From the NCBI GenBank assembly GCA_002104895.1, contig MCFG01000528.1, positions 1 through 36,837 of the forward strand: a DNA stretch of 36,837 nt, read 5' to 3'. Positions 13,676 to 28,356 of this stretch are shown piece after piece. Both the position numbers and the translations under genes were made by a program. Numbering within the stretch: the first letter of the stretch is position 1; every line of letters starts with the position of its first letter. The notes under the pieces are model-generated. The model did not search any database and was not told where the DNA came from. It saw only the letters and a list, made by a program, of their open reading frames with translations. Source of the DNA: Anaeromyces robustus. Taxonomy: Eukaryota; Neocallimastigomycota; Neocallimastigomycetes; Neocallimastigales; Neocallimastigaceae.

Positions 13676-13830
13676 ATTATTAATAAAATATTATTTAGAT
13701 TTTATTTAGCTATTTATATATTTATTTATTTATTTATTTTTGATAAATGTGGCTATAAAATATTTTATCATCAAGCCACATACAATAATGTACGATTCCG
13801 AAATGCACGATTCCGAAATGCACTTCTCCC

Positions 13831-13839
13831 CATAAATAA
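13831..13839. repeat. Right target-site duplication, element B
   Basis: cataaataa, against cataaattg on the left side; imperfect. Confidence 0.45.
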
Positions 13840-14149
13840 TATAATTACAAAATATGTAATACGCCTCTTTTTTCAACGTATATTCTTATTTATAATATTT
13901 TCATCATTAACAGAAAATTTATTTATTTATTTATATATTATTTTTTTTTAATTTTTATTTTATTCTTTTAAGAATTATATTTTATTTTTATTATTTTCAA
14001 TTCTTTAATTAGTTTTCCTTTCCATTTTATTTTATTGAAATAAAAATATATAAAATCTGTATTTTATTACTAAATATTTTAGTAATATATACTATTATAT
14101 ATCATATTTTTTTTCGATATTTATTAATTTATTTATTTATTTATTGTTC

Positions 14150-14726
14150 AAAAATAAAATAAAATAAAATAAAATAAAATAAATAGTAAAGTAGAATAAA
14201 TTACAAATACATATAAAATAAAATAAAATAAAATAAAATAAAATAAAATAAAATAAATAGTAAAGTAGAATAAATTACAAATACATATAAAATAAAATAA
14301 AATAAAATAAAATAAAATAAAATAAAATAAATAGTAAAGTAGAATAAATTACAAATACATATAAAATAAAATAAAATAAAATAAAATAAAATAAAATAAA
14401 ATAAAATAAAATAAAATAAAATAAAATAAAATAAAATAAAATAAAATAAAATAAAATAAAATAAAATAAAATAAAATAAAATAAAATAAAATAAAATAAA
14501 ATAAAATAAAATAAAATAAAATAAAATAAAATAAAATAAAATAAAATAAAATAAAATAAAATAAAATAAAATAAAATAAAATAAAATAAAATAAAATAAA
14601 ATAAAATAAAATAAAATAAAATAAAATAAAATAAAATAAAATAAAATAAAATAAAATAAAATAAAATAAAATAAAATAAAATAAAATAAAATAAAATAAA
14701 ATAAAATAAAATAAAATAAAATAAAA
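14150..14726. repeat. 74-bp tandem repeat grading into (TAAAA)n
   Basis: Three units with a 74-bp period each carry the marker atagtaaagtagaataaatt (from about 14183, 14257 and 14331), separated by runs of AAAAT. From 14361 to 14726 the array is a pure pentanucleotide of about 73 units. It lies in element D. The compound structure suggests that slippage in the pentamer blocks was followed by unequal exchange of the larger unit. Confidence 0.95.
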
Positions 14727-15533
14727 TATATTATATGAATTTAAATATTCAAAAATCTAATATAAAATTTATATGATTGTTTAGTTAACTTTGAAGTAAA
14801 AATTTTATTATAACAACATCTTTTTTTATTTCTATTTTTATTTAAATTATGAAGTAAATAATTAATATATTTATTTAGATGAAATGTAAACTTCATATTT
14901 ATAATTCAAATATTTGTATTATATATATATAATACAATATTTTTAAAAGAATATTATTTATTTTTAATTTACAATATCACTCTTATTACTTAATAATTTT
15001 ATTAAAAATTATTATATCCTTATACCTATTTTAATTATATATATATAATAAAAATAGCTATAAAGATGATTATAAAAAATATTTAAATTATATTGAAATC
15101 AATTTTAATTTATACTATTTATTTATCTTTCAATAAATCAACTTCAAAGCTAAAAATTTTTATTATAAATAATAATAATCAAGCAAAGTGAAATTGTTTA
15201 ATATTTATAATAATATTATTGTTTAATTAAAATACGAGAAATAATTTTAATAAAAAAATGTATGGTATTATTATAATTTTTTTTATTACATATATATTTT
15301 TTTATTTTAATGTAATTTTTAAGTAACAATAAACTGACTAATGTACCAAAAAAAAGTATAAAATACAAAGGTTAAATCTAAATTTTAAGGTCAAGATTAA
15401 ATTCTATATTTATTTATTTATATATTTATTTATTATTCATTTATATATTAACCTTATTCATTATTTTTATAAGCCACATTGTAATACATTAAAAAACCAT
15501 CAAACATAGATTATGTCGAAATGCAATACTCCC

Positions 15534-15542
15534 ATATATTTT
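15534..15542. repeat. Right target-site duplication, element D
   Basis: atatatttt, identical to 11622-11630. Confidence 0.65.
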
Positions 15543-15618
15543 TTTATTTATCATATATTATAAATATATTAAATAATTTAAAGCAATTATACAATACACG
15601 GGATTAGGAATAATTCTC

Positions 15619-15650
<32 letters not shown>

Positions 15651-15953
15651 AATTCTTCTATTAATTTTAATATTTTTTATTAGAAAAAAGATAATTATGA
15701 CGACTATTAAAATTAGAATTATTTAAATTTTTATATTTTTTTATTTCCGTCATAACTATTATCGAAATATATAAAATTTTTTTATTTAAATTGTTAAGTT
15801 AAAAATTACGAATTTTAAAATGATTAATATCAATAATAATTAGTAATAAAAATATCTTTTTTTATTCTACAATCATAATTATTACAGTATAAGAAAATTT
15901 CATTAATAAATATTTAAATTAGTATAATCAAAAAAAAAGAGAAAAAAAAGCAT

Positions 15954-15987
15954 AGAGAAGTAATTAACTGTGACTAATTACTTCTCT
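15954..15987. repeat. 13-bp perfect hairpin upstream of receptor copy 1
   Basis: The arms agagaagtaatta and taattacttctct flank the loop actgtgac. It lies about 310 bp before the receptor start. Its role is unknown. Confidence 0.7.
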
Positions 15988-16123
15988 TGTAAAAAGTCAT
16001 CTTTTAATACTATTATTTACATTGTTAATTAATACTTTGTTATGATTTTAAGTTATTATAGTTCATAACTTAATTTAAAATAAAACTTATTTCTTAATAC
16101 ATTAATTTGATGCATCCGTATAA

Positions 16124-16168
16124 AAACTTCTTTGTTTACATTTTCATAAAATGAAAACAAAGAAGTTT
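16124..16168. repeat. 14-bp perfect hairpin with nested stem, upstream of copy 1
   Basis: The arms aaacttctttgttt and aaacaaagaagttt are exact complements. The 17-base spacer holds a second small stem (catttt and aaaatg). The structure ends about 130 bp before the receptor start codon, where a promoter or 5' untranslated region is expected. Confidence 0.7.
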
Positions 16169-16298
16169 ATATAATATTTTGGAAAATCTTTATCAATTAT
16201 TATAATTATTATTTTTTTTTTAAATTTTCTAATATAAAGTTTTAAATTTATTTATTGCTTTTAATTCTTATATGTTTTAATTTTTTTTTATATTTAAA

Positions 16299-19200
16299 AT
16301 GAAATTAATATATATTATTATTGTATTATTTCAATATTTTTTGCTATGTAAGTTTTAAATATTATAAATATGTTAATATTTACAAAATCATTTTCTTTTT
16401 TATTTTAAAGAAAAAGTTTAATTAATTTATCGATAATAATTAATAATTTGATATTTCAATAAAAAAAAAAAAAAAAAAATAGATCCATGTAAGGATATTG
16501 AAATAAAGGCAGTTGCTTATTCATTTGGTGGAGATACTGAATTATATGGATTATTAAGAGATGATTTTAATAGATATTCAAAGGAACATGATCTTGGTAT
16601 AAAAATATCTTTTGAATATTATACTACAGATAATTCAACAGTATATGCTTCTGATTATAGTGCAACAATAGAACATCTTCTCAAAAAGAGATCAAATAAA
16701 TATGATTTATTTTTTTTTGATGTAATGTATTCTCCTAGGTATTCACCTTATTTTATTGATTTAAAAGAATATTTACCACCAGAGCATATTGAATTGTATT
16801 CAGGAGGAATTGCAAAAGAATTATGTACTTATAATGGAAAATGGGTTTCTTTAGTAAATATTATTATTATTATTATTATTTTTTCTCATTTTGTTTTTAA
16901 TTATATATTATATATAAAAATATGTTTAAATATTCAATTTTTATTTAATAAAATAATATATATATATAATTTTATTAAATAAAAGTTAAAAAAAAAAAAA
17001 AAAAAAGAACTAAGTAAATTATAATGTATTATCGTTTATAATTGATTTATTATAACGTTCATATTTGAATATGTAAATTAATGAATTTTTTTTTTTTTTT
17101 TTTTTTTTTTTTGATATCAATTAAAATATAATTAAATAGAACTTTCGTATAAACTTTTCTGTAATATATTGTAATAAAGAACTTTTTAATACATATCATA
17201 AAGAATATCCTAAAACATGGGATGAACTCTTGGAAACAGGAAAATATATATTAAATAGTGAAATTGAGAATGGAAATAATAACATAGTTGGTTATAATGC
17301 AATGTTTCCTGGTAATAATTAGTATATTTATTTATAGATGTAGTATAAAAGTTTTTTTGTATAATAATAATGTATTATTATAATTAAACATTATTACTAT
17401 TAATTAATGTTATTATTATTATTATTATTAATTATTATTATTATTATTAATTATTATTATTATTATTAATTATTATTATTATTATTATTAATTATTATTA
17501 TTATTATTAATTATTATTATTATAATTAATTATTATTATTATTAAATTATTATTATTATTATTAATTATTATTATTATTAATTATTATTATTATTATTAA
17601 TTATTATTATTATTAATTATTATTATTATTGTTAAATTATTATTATTATTAATTATTATTATTATAATTATTATTATTATTAAATTATTATTATTATTAT
17701 TAATTATTAATTATTAATTATTAATATTAATATTATTAATATCTTATAGATAGTGAATCAGCAATGCTTTCAGCAACTGAAGTTATTCATTCCTTTAGAA
17801 AATCAAAAGATTCACCAATTCCTGAATATGATAGTAAAGAAGCAATTGATGCTTTAAATAAAATAAAACAAATAAAAGATGAATTAAACTCAAGTATGAT
17901 AAATTAATAATAATTATATAAAAATAGTCATTATTTATTTGTTTTGTCAATATTTTATTAGTATCAATATTATAATTTTATTCTTTCGTAACAATTAATT
18001 TTTAATTTTTAATTTTTAATTAATTTTATATTACAATATATTATAAAAAAAAATATAAGATGATGCATATTTATCTGGTGAAGGTGGTGCAATTGTAAGT
18101 TTATTAACAGGAAATGCCATTTATGTTAAATGGTTTTATTACTATAATATGAATGATGAGGAATATTTCAAAATTCCTATAGTGGGAAATAAAGAAGGAA
18201 TTACTTCATCATGTCTTGGAGGAGTGAATGTAGGTATAAATAAATATTCATCAAAAGATAAAATAGAAGCTTCTCTTAAATATTTAGAATATATTACATC
18301 AAGAGATTATCAAAAAGAATTAATAATGAAAAAAGAAATTTTTTCTTCTATTGATAGTTTATATGATGAATCAGACGTATGTAAAATTGTAGATTGTGAA
18401 TTAATTAAAAAAATAAAATTTGTGGCTAGACCATCAGTAGTAGATTATGATGATTATTCATTTAAGTATAGAAATTATTTAAAGAAATTTTTATATGGTG
18501 ATGAAAGTGCTAAAGAAGTATTAAATAATATCTTAGATATTTCAAAAACTTATTTTATTACAATAAATTCTGATTTAACTTCTGTAGGATTAATAATATT
18601 TATTATAACTATTGTAATTACAATTATAATGTTATTATCTATGACATTTATCTTTATTAAAAGGTATAAATTTGCATTCGATTTTTTAAGTAAAGATTTA
18701 TGGTTGATTTTCTTTAGTGGTTTAATAATAACATTATCTAATATTTTTACTGAATATGGAATGATTAATAACTTCAAATGTCAAATAAGACATTTAATAT
18801 TATCACTAGGCTGTAATTTAATTATTTTACCTATTTTATATGCATTAATTTCAAATTTTCATGATGAAATTGAATATTTTAAACTTATTGAGAAACATAA
18901 ATATTTATTTATAATCTTTGTTAATATTGTGGATATAATTTTGAATTTATTATTTTTCATTTCACCTTTTAAACCCTATTTAAAGAATATTTCTAATGGA
19001 AAAAATTTCCAGTATTGCAGAATTGATAATTCTTTAGGGGTTGTCTTTTTTTCTTTAATTATTGGTGAAAAAATCATAATGTATTTATGTACATTAATAT
19101 TAATATTCTTGGAATGGAGTGTTATTAAAATTAAGAGAGATGTAAGATTAATAACTGCAACTGTTTATACTGACATTATATTATATTTAATATTAATTAT

Positions 19201-19540
19201 ATTTGAAGTAACTAAATTTAATAATTATATTGTCTATTTCGGTGTACGTATCAGTATTATTCTTGTATATGTATTTTCAAATTTTTTTATTTTCTATTTC
19301 ATGAGAATTATTTTTATATATATAAACAATGAGAATGAAATGAATATAAAAAGTTCATCAAAATTGTCTTCATCTAATAGAAACAACCAAAGTAATAGCA
19401 GTAGTAATAGTCATAATAATAGTCAAAATAATATATTCTTTTCAAAAGTAATGGCTTATCATTATTCTGATGGGGTTAAAAATTCTAATTCAATTATGAA
19501 GTCATCAAAATTAGGACAATGCAATAGTATAAGTAAATAA
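16299..19540 (+). CDS. Receptor copy 1: sugar-binding-protein-like ectodomain plus class C 7TM
   Basis: Predicted surface receptor of 738 residues from five exons: 16299-16347, 16483-16853, 17140-17311, 17750-17893 and 18060-19540 (intron phases 1,0,1,1; GT/AG throughout). Exon 1 is a signal peptide (MKLIYIIIVLFQYFLLY). Residues 18 to about 415 resemble bacterial solute-binding proteins of the SBP_bac_1/8 type: YDLFFFDVMY, then YNGKWVSL, YPKTWDELLETGKYI, GNAIYVKWFYYY (position of the MalE GPW aromatic motif), IPIVGNKEGITSS and a late YITSRDYQKELI. About residues 421-667 form seven membrane helices of class C (GABA-B-like) type, with the Cys pair before TM3 (NNFKCQI) and in the loop before TM5 (FQYCRID). 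The tail of about 70 residues is Ser/Asn-rich and holds AYHY, but unlike its relatives continues 24 residues beyond it. Intron 3 is mostly ATT repeats. All joints read cleanly. Ligand sensing and G-protein coupling are inferred from the families. Confidence 0.88.
17408..17740. repeat. (ATT)n-rich block in intron 3 of receptor copy 1
   Basis: An interrupted trinucleotide array, mostly in blocks of four to seven ATT units separated by AATT joints, fills the third intron (17312-17749). It makes this intron much longer than the equivalents in copies 2-4 (133, 93 and 112 bp). Confidence 0.9.
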
Positions 19541-19602
19541 GAATATAATAAATAGTAATATTCAATGTATTATAAAAAAAAAAGTTATTGTGTTAAACCA
19601 AC

Positions 19603-19603
<1 letters not shown>

Positions 19604-19688
<85 letters not shown>
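19604..19688. repeat. (AAT)n microsatellite
   Basis: About 28 pure units, starting about 64 bp downstream of the stop of receptor copy 1. Confidence 0.95.
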
Positions 19689-19689
<1 letters not shown>

Positions 19690-19734
19690 TTAATAAATAA
19701 TGAATAATAAATTATAAATATTAAAAAATAAATT

Positions 19735-19736
19735 AA

Positions 19737-19776
<40 letters not shown>

Positions 19777-19789
19777 ATATATAAATATA

Positions 19790-19829
<40 letters not shown>

Positions 19830-20110
19830 AAATAAATAAATAAAAAATAAATAAATAAATAAATAAATGAATGAATAAATAAATGAAAAATGAATAAATA
19901 AATAAATAATAAATAAATAAATAATAAATAAATAAATAAATAAAAAATAAATAAATAAATAAATAAATGAATAAATAAATGAAAAAATGAATAAATAAAT
20001 AAATGAATAAATGAAAAATGAATAAATAAATAAATGAATAAATGAATAAATAAATAAATAAATAAATGAATAAATAAATAAATAAATATATAAATAAAGA
20101 AATAAATAAA
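19735..20110. repeat. (AAAT)n-based degenerate array
   Basis: Tetranucleotide repeat with scattered GAAT variants and A-run expansions; several sub-blocks such as aaatgaataaataaataaat recur, indicating block duplication within the array. Confidence 0.9.
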
Positions 20111-20158
20111 AAAATAGATATAATAATAATAAAATTTTCCTAAAAAATGAATTAGTTA

Positions 20159-20461
<303 letters not shown>

Positions 20462-20665
20462 TAGTCATCTATTTTAGTTATTTATTAATATTTTTTATTT
20501 ATGGATCTTACAATTTATTTATTTATTTATGTATTTTTCTGTAAACTTTTTTTCCAACTTTTTAAGTTTATATTTAAAAATTAAAGTTGATAATTCTGTA
20601 AAATTAATAATTTAAAGTTAAAAGATTATTTATTATTTATTATATACTAATTATAAATGATATAT

Positions 20666-20816
20666 AATTATGGTTGATAAACTAAAAATTAAATACTGGA
20701 TAATTAATATATATATTTGTAATTATGGTTGATAAACTAAAAATTAAATATTGGATAATTAATATATATTTATAATTATAGTTGGTAAACTAAAATTAAA
20801 TATTGGATAATTATCA
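20666..20816. repeat. Three-copy tandem repeat, about 55-bp unit
   Basis: Units start near 20666, 20721 and 20774 with aattatggttgataaactaa (aattatagttggtaaacta in the third) and each contain tggataatta. They lie 130-280 bp upstream of receptor copy 2, where promoter sequences are expected; a regulatory role is possible but unsupported. Confidence 0.85.
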
Positions 20817-20948
20817 TATGTATTGGATAATTATAGAAAATATTATTGATTTTTTATATTATATTTTTTTTATATTTTTCTTCAGTTTTAAAACTACAAA
20901 ATTATGAAATTATATAAATTTATACATAAATAATTAATAAATTGAAAG

Positions 20949-23703
20949 ATGAATATAATAAAGATTGCTATTTTCCAACTTTTTTTAAATATTAGTAAAT
21001 ATCTATTATAATAAAAAATGTAATGGTTTTAAATACATAAATTGTATTAAAATAATTATTTTATTTTTTTTTATATAATAAGATGTTATAAAATCTATTA
21101 TTGTAAATGTTTTAGGATTTTCAGATGCTACTGAAAGTAATTCAATATATTTATCTGTCATTAGTGAATTTAATAAATATGCTAAAGAAAATAATATAGA
21201 TATAGAAGCAAAATTAAATGTTATGTCGAATATAAATTCAACAGCTAATTTAGCTGATTATGGAACAATAACTGAAGTACTTCTTAAAAAGAAAACTACT
21301 AAATATGATATTTATGTTTATGATAATTTATATACAGCAAATTATGGGAAGTATTTATTAGATTTAAAGGATACTTTTTCAAAAGATTACTTAAATATGT
21401 ATTACCAAAATTTACTTAATCAAACATGCTATTATAATGATAATTTAGTTGGTCTTGTAATATATTTATTTAATTTATAAATATTAAATATATATCATTA
21501 TTTTATTATATATAAATTATTTTTTTATCTTTTCCATTCATTATTTAATATTTTAAATAATTAATTATATAAATAATGTTATTGTACAACTATAAAAACT
21601 TATTATTTATTAGCCTTTATCAATATCTTTTACTGTTTTATATTCAAATCGAATTCTTTTAAAAATATAATAAAAGAATACCAAAAACATGGGATGAACT
21701 AATAGAAACAACTAAATATATTTTAAATGAAGAAAAAAAATTAAATAATACTAATTTAATTGGATATAATGGTTTATTCACTGGTTAATATTATATTCTT
21801 AATCAATTGATTTTCTTTATTTATTATTAATATGATTTAAACATATTAATAATATTAAGTAATTATAATACTGAGTAAATAAATAAATAAATATATATAT
21901 ATATATATATTTGTAGATGATGAAATAGGAATGTGCTCTATTTATGAATTTCTTTATTCATATAGAGAATCATATAATTCAACATTTCCGGAATTAACGG
22001 GTCAAATGGCAATTAATGCTTTAGAAAAAATGAAAACAATTAAAGAAGATATATCTTCAGGTTAGAAAAAAATTAATATAAAGTATAATATAATTTAATT
22101 TAATCTTGGTATAATTAAATGATTTAATATAATTAATATGATATAATTTATTAATATATATAATATACATTGAATATTATATTAAGATTATATATTTAAA
22201 ACAGATAATACAGTGGAGACTTTAAAGAATGGAAATTGTTTATTTTCTAAATATTTTATTCTTCCAGAAATAATTTTTAACCATACATATGATATATCAA
22301 TTTTACCAGGAATTAAAGAAGGAATTTCAGGTTCTATTGTACTTGGATATAATGGTGGTATATGTAAAAACATATCCGAAGAAAAAAAAAAAGCTTCAAT
22401 AACTGTATTAAAATTTATGGCTTCAACAGAAATGCAAAAAAAATTTTTAATGAATCAAATAAATGTAACAGGTTTATTTTCACTGTTTTATGATGAAGAA
22501 GTATGCCAAATATGTGATTGTGAACTATTTAGAAATTTACAACTTGTTGGAAGGCCAATTGATAAAGCTGAAAATTATGATGAATATTCAGAAAAATTTA
22601 GAAATCATATTTATCAATATTTATATGGTAATAAATCATCGGTAGAAGTTTTAAAAAATATAGATGATATAACAAGAATTTATTATATATCAACAGATAC
22701 AAAGGATTTTTATATAGGATTTATTATAGCTATAATTATAGCTGTTATTGTATTAATTATGCTAATCTCTTTAATATTTTTATTTGTAGAGAATTATAAC
22801 CCATTTTTTGAATTCCTTTCTATTGATTTTTGGTTTTTATATGTTATAGGTTCAATTATTATATTATTAACTATATATACCAAATTTGGATTAATGACAA
22901 ATGATAAATGTCATTTGACGTCAATACTTTTTTTCTCTGGTTTAAGTTTAAACTATATACCAATTTTATATAAACTTATTATAAATTTTCCAGGGGAAAA
23001 TAAATTTTCACTATGGATTAGAAATAATAAATATATTTATTTATTAGTTTTAATTTCAATTGAAGGTATATTAAATAGTTTATCATATAATTATGAATTT
23101 GATATCAATAATATATATATTAATGAAGGTCAAAATTTTCAAATATGCAAAATGAATGATATATATGGTAGAACAATATTTGGAAATATGGTAGCATATA
23201 AATTTTTATTAATTATCATAATGCTAATTTATATATTTATTGAATGGAATCTTACAAAATCAATATATGAAATTAGATTAATAGTAATATTTTTATACAT
23301 TGATATCCTTTCTTTAATATTACTTTTCTTATTTGATATTATTAAAATCAATAATTTTCGTTATTATTTTTTGATATACTCATTTATAATGATCACTATT
23401 TCCATTACTAATTATTGTTTTTTATATGGATTTAAATTAATCTATGGATTTTTACATAAAACAAATTTACTAGTAACATTTATGAATAGTGTTGATAAAG
23501 ATTTTATTAATAATGAAACTAATAATTCAATAGTTATGACAGGCGAATTAACTATGGAACCAAGATGTACTAGTGCTTGTTTAACTTCTAATAGTAATAA
23601 TCATATCAATCTTCTTAGTACTATTTCCGATGATAATTCAAACAGTAAATTATCTCTATCGTCATTTATATCAAGAATGATTGATTATCATTATACTACA
23701 TAA
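20949..23703 (+). CDS. Receptor copy 2: SBP-like ectodomain plus class C 7TM, with one frame break
   Basis: Five exons: 20949-20994, 21083-21456, 21614-21783, 21917-22060 and 22187-23703, phases 1,0,1,1. Exon 1 (MNIIKIAIFQLFLNI) is a signal peptide. The ectodomain has YDIYVYDNLY, PKTWDELIETTKYI and LPGIKEGISGS; the pocket segment is NCLFSKYFILPE, unlike the Trp-rich segment of copy 1. Exon 5 encodes the rest of the ectodomain and seven helices with the paired Cys (NDKCHL, FQICKM), then a Ser/Asn/Thr tail ending YHYTT. Exon 3 is 170 nt against 172 in copies 1 and 3: two bases are missing in an A-run near 21661-21665, so no single frame crosses the exon. All later parts stay open for over 500 codons, so this is either a recent mutation or an assembly error. 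If intact it would be about 750 residues. The exon 5 start was chosen over a later acceptor because DYIFKTDN aligns with DSIFRSDN of copy 3. Confidence 0.8.
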
Positions 23704-25511
23704 AAAATACTTTTTTTTTCAAAATATACTCCTCGATGATAATTCAAATAAAAAAAATACTTTTTTAAATATTATCATAAAGTTAGTTTTTCTATTTAAA
23801 AGTTATAAAAAATTAGACGGATAAGAATTATTATTATTTTTTTTGTTAACAATTTTTATATAAATATATATAATAAAAATCAATAATATATATATTTTTT
23901 AAGAGTTAATAGCAACAATAAAAATGCGATTATAATCCACTATTAAGATATTTATATATTCAAAAAGTAATAATAAATAATTATTTAATTAAATGTATAT
24001 ATAAATAATGAATAAATGTGTTTTTCTTTGATTAAAGGAGGAAAATATGATTTCTTATTATTATTTATTATTAAAAGTTATTAATATATTTTATTGATAT
24101 AGAAATTAAAATAAAATAAACTAAAAATATTATATTTAAAAAATATGTTATAAATATTTAATATAAAGAAAAATATAAAAAAAATTTAATAATTTCAATA
24201 AAAGGACATTTTTCTGATTTTACTTCTCTCTAAATAATATTAAAAAACAAATAATTAATATTGATACTAAATTCATCCTTGGGTTATCATTATTTTTCTT
24301 ATAAAAAACAATACTGAAGGTTTTGTGGTTGAAATAATATTTCTATTAGAAATACTATTATTATTTATAATATATGAAATAATTCTATATTACCAGTACC
24401 GTTTTTGTTAAAAAATAAATTCGCAAGAACCCATAAAATATGGAACAGGAAGCTCAACAGCATTATTAATAATAAATTTTATGAATTTAATAATCTAAAG
24501 AAATAATAATAAAATAAAATATTATTTAAATAAAATAAACAGAAATAATTATTAATATTATTTAAAAAAATAAATAATTAACCGTGTTAAACAAAATAAC
24601 AAACAATAAATTAGGTTTTTTTGATTAAAAATTAAACAAAACAAATAAATAAAATAAAATGAGAATAAAAACTAAATAAAAAATGAAGTGTTATTTACAA
24701 AAGATAGCTTTTATTTTCAAGAACAAAATACAGTAAACTTAGAGAGGTCGAATCTCTCTTGGAGTTAATTAACTTAGTTAAAGTTGAAAATAGGAACTTA
24801 AAGAACTTGAATATTTGAAAGAATAGATTGAAAAATCTTCTTTAAGTTTAATACTTCTTTATCAATTATTAATTATTAATCATATTTTTTTGTGTGAGTG
24901 AAAAAAAATATATAATTTAGTTAATTCTTTTTTATCAATTATTATTATTAATCATCTTTTTTTGTATGAGTGAAAAAAAAAAAATAAACAAATTTGTTAA
25001 TTTTTTTTTCTGATTTTTCTATAATGATTATTAATAAAAATTTTTTTTATTAATTATTATTATTGTTAAAAATATTAAAAGATATTGTATAAAATGTAGT
25101 TCACTGAAAGTATAGGATAAAAAAGAAATTCTTTATATATTAATGAATAATAAAAGCTAAAAAATAATTAACATTATTGACTATTATTATTTTTTAAGGA
25201 AAAAATTAAATAATATAATACTTTACTATTTAAACTTTTTTTAAATAATTATATAAAAAATCATGATTATTATAAATATATTATATATATATATATTATG
25301 GATTATGACAATAAAAATATAAAATTATATGAAATGGGTAAATACGATTATTCTCCAATCTTAAATTTTCCGAAATTATAAATTATTTTTTTTTTTTTTA
25401 TTTTTTTTAAAAAATTGATAAGTATAATTTTAAAAAGAATAAAAAAAAATTATAAAATATAATAATTAAAAGGATTAAAATAAGTATAACATTATTTACT
25501 TAATAAAAAAA
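23704..25511. other. Intergenic region between receptor copies 2 and 3
   Basis: No convincing gene. The stretch about 24265-24485 is less AT-biased than its surroundings and is open in short runs in two frames (one contains KYGTGSSTALLIINF), which could be a decayed coding fragment that I do not recognise. A two-copy repeat of about 70 bp lies at 24857-24980 (both copies contain atcaattatta and gagtgaaaaaaa). A small hairpin agagag/ctctct with a 7-base loop at about 24742-24760 superficially recalls a tRNA arm but has no tRNA around it. Confidence 0.55.

Positions 25512-28356
<2,845 letters not shown>

Larger units (their letters stand above)
13023..13740. repeat. Direct duplication, copy 2 (split by element C)
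   Basis: The left part 13023-13102 and the right part 13676-13740 together match copy 1 with few changes; the 564-bp element C plus one copy of its 9-bp target duplication lies between them. A further short partial copy (tataatagttttatttattt) lies at 12997-13016. Confidence 0.8.
11678..13830. mobile_element. Element B: MULE-like element with transposase remnant
   Basis: The left end carries gtgcatttcgcaat and then cgtgcatttcggaatc; the right end carries the reverse complement (gattccgaaatgcac twice) and closes with ctccc. It sits inside element D and is itself split by element C at 13103. After subtracting C it is about 1.6 kb. A C-terminal MULE transposase fragment on the minus strand (12450-12839) marks it as a decayed derivative of an autonomous copy. 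Confidence 0.7.
11631..15533. mobile_element. Element D: outer MULE-like element with nested insertions
   Basis: The left end ggatgtggtgcatttcgaca pairs with the right end, whose reverse complement is gggagtattgcatttcgaca; both continue as taat(t/c)tatg. Flanking 9-mers are identical. Element D contains element B (11678-13830), which in turn contains element C (13103-13666), so D is the oldest insertion of the three. Without B it would be about 1.75 kb, part of which is the expanded (TAAAA)n array at 14361-14726. No coding sequence is visible in D's own DNA. Confidence 0.7.
15543..16298. other. Intergenic region upstream of receptor copy 1
   Basis: No gene is visible. It holds a 29-base poly-A run (15619-15647) and two strong hairpins (15954-15987 and 16124-16168) listed separately. 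The promoter of receptor copy 1 should lie here; I cannot point to a TATA box because the whole region is TATA-like. Confidence 0.6.

Noticed and set aside
12826-13740. The 139-bp direct repeats considered as LTRs around element C
   Set aside because: Element C interrupts one of the repeats rather than lying between them, and it has inverted ends and a 9-bp target duplication of its own.
17408-17740. Regular ATT blocks considered as a CRISPR-like or spaced array
   Set aside because: The spacers are only one or two bases and the unit is a trinucleotide, so it is a microsatellite within a eukaryotic intron.
18550-18777. Minus-strand 75-codon frame inside receptor copy 1
   Set aside because: It is the shadow of the TM1-TM2 coding region of the plus strand.
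22188-22373. Minus-strand 61-codon frame
   Set aside because: It is the shadow of exon 5 of receptor copy 2.
24742-24760. Stem with a 7-base loop gtcgaat resembling a tRNA T-arm
   Set aside because: The loop does not fit the T-arm consensus at its first base, and no acceptor, D or anticodon arm can be formed around it.
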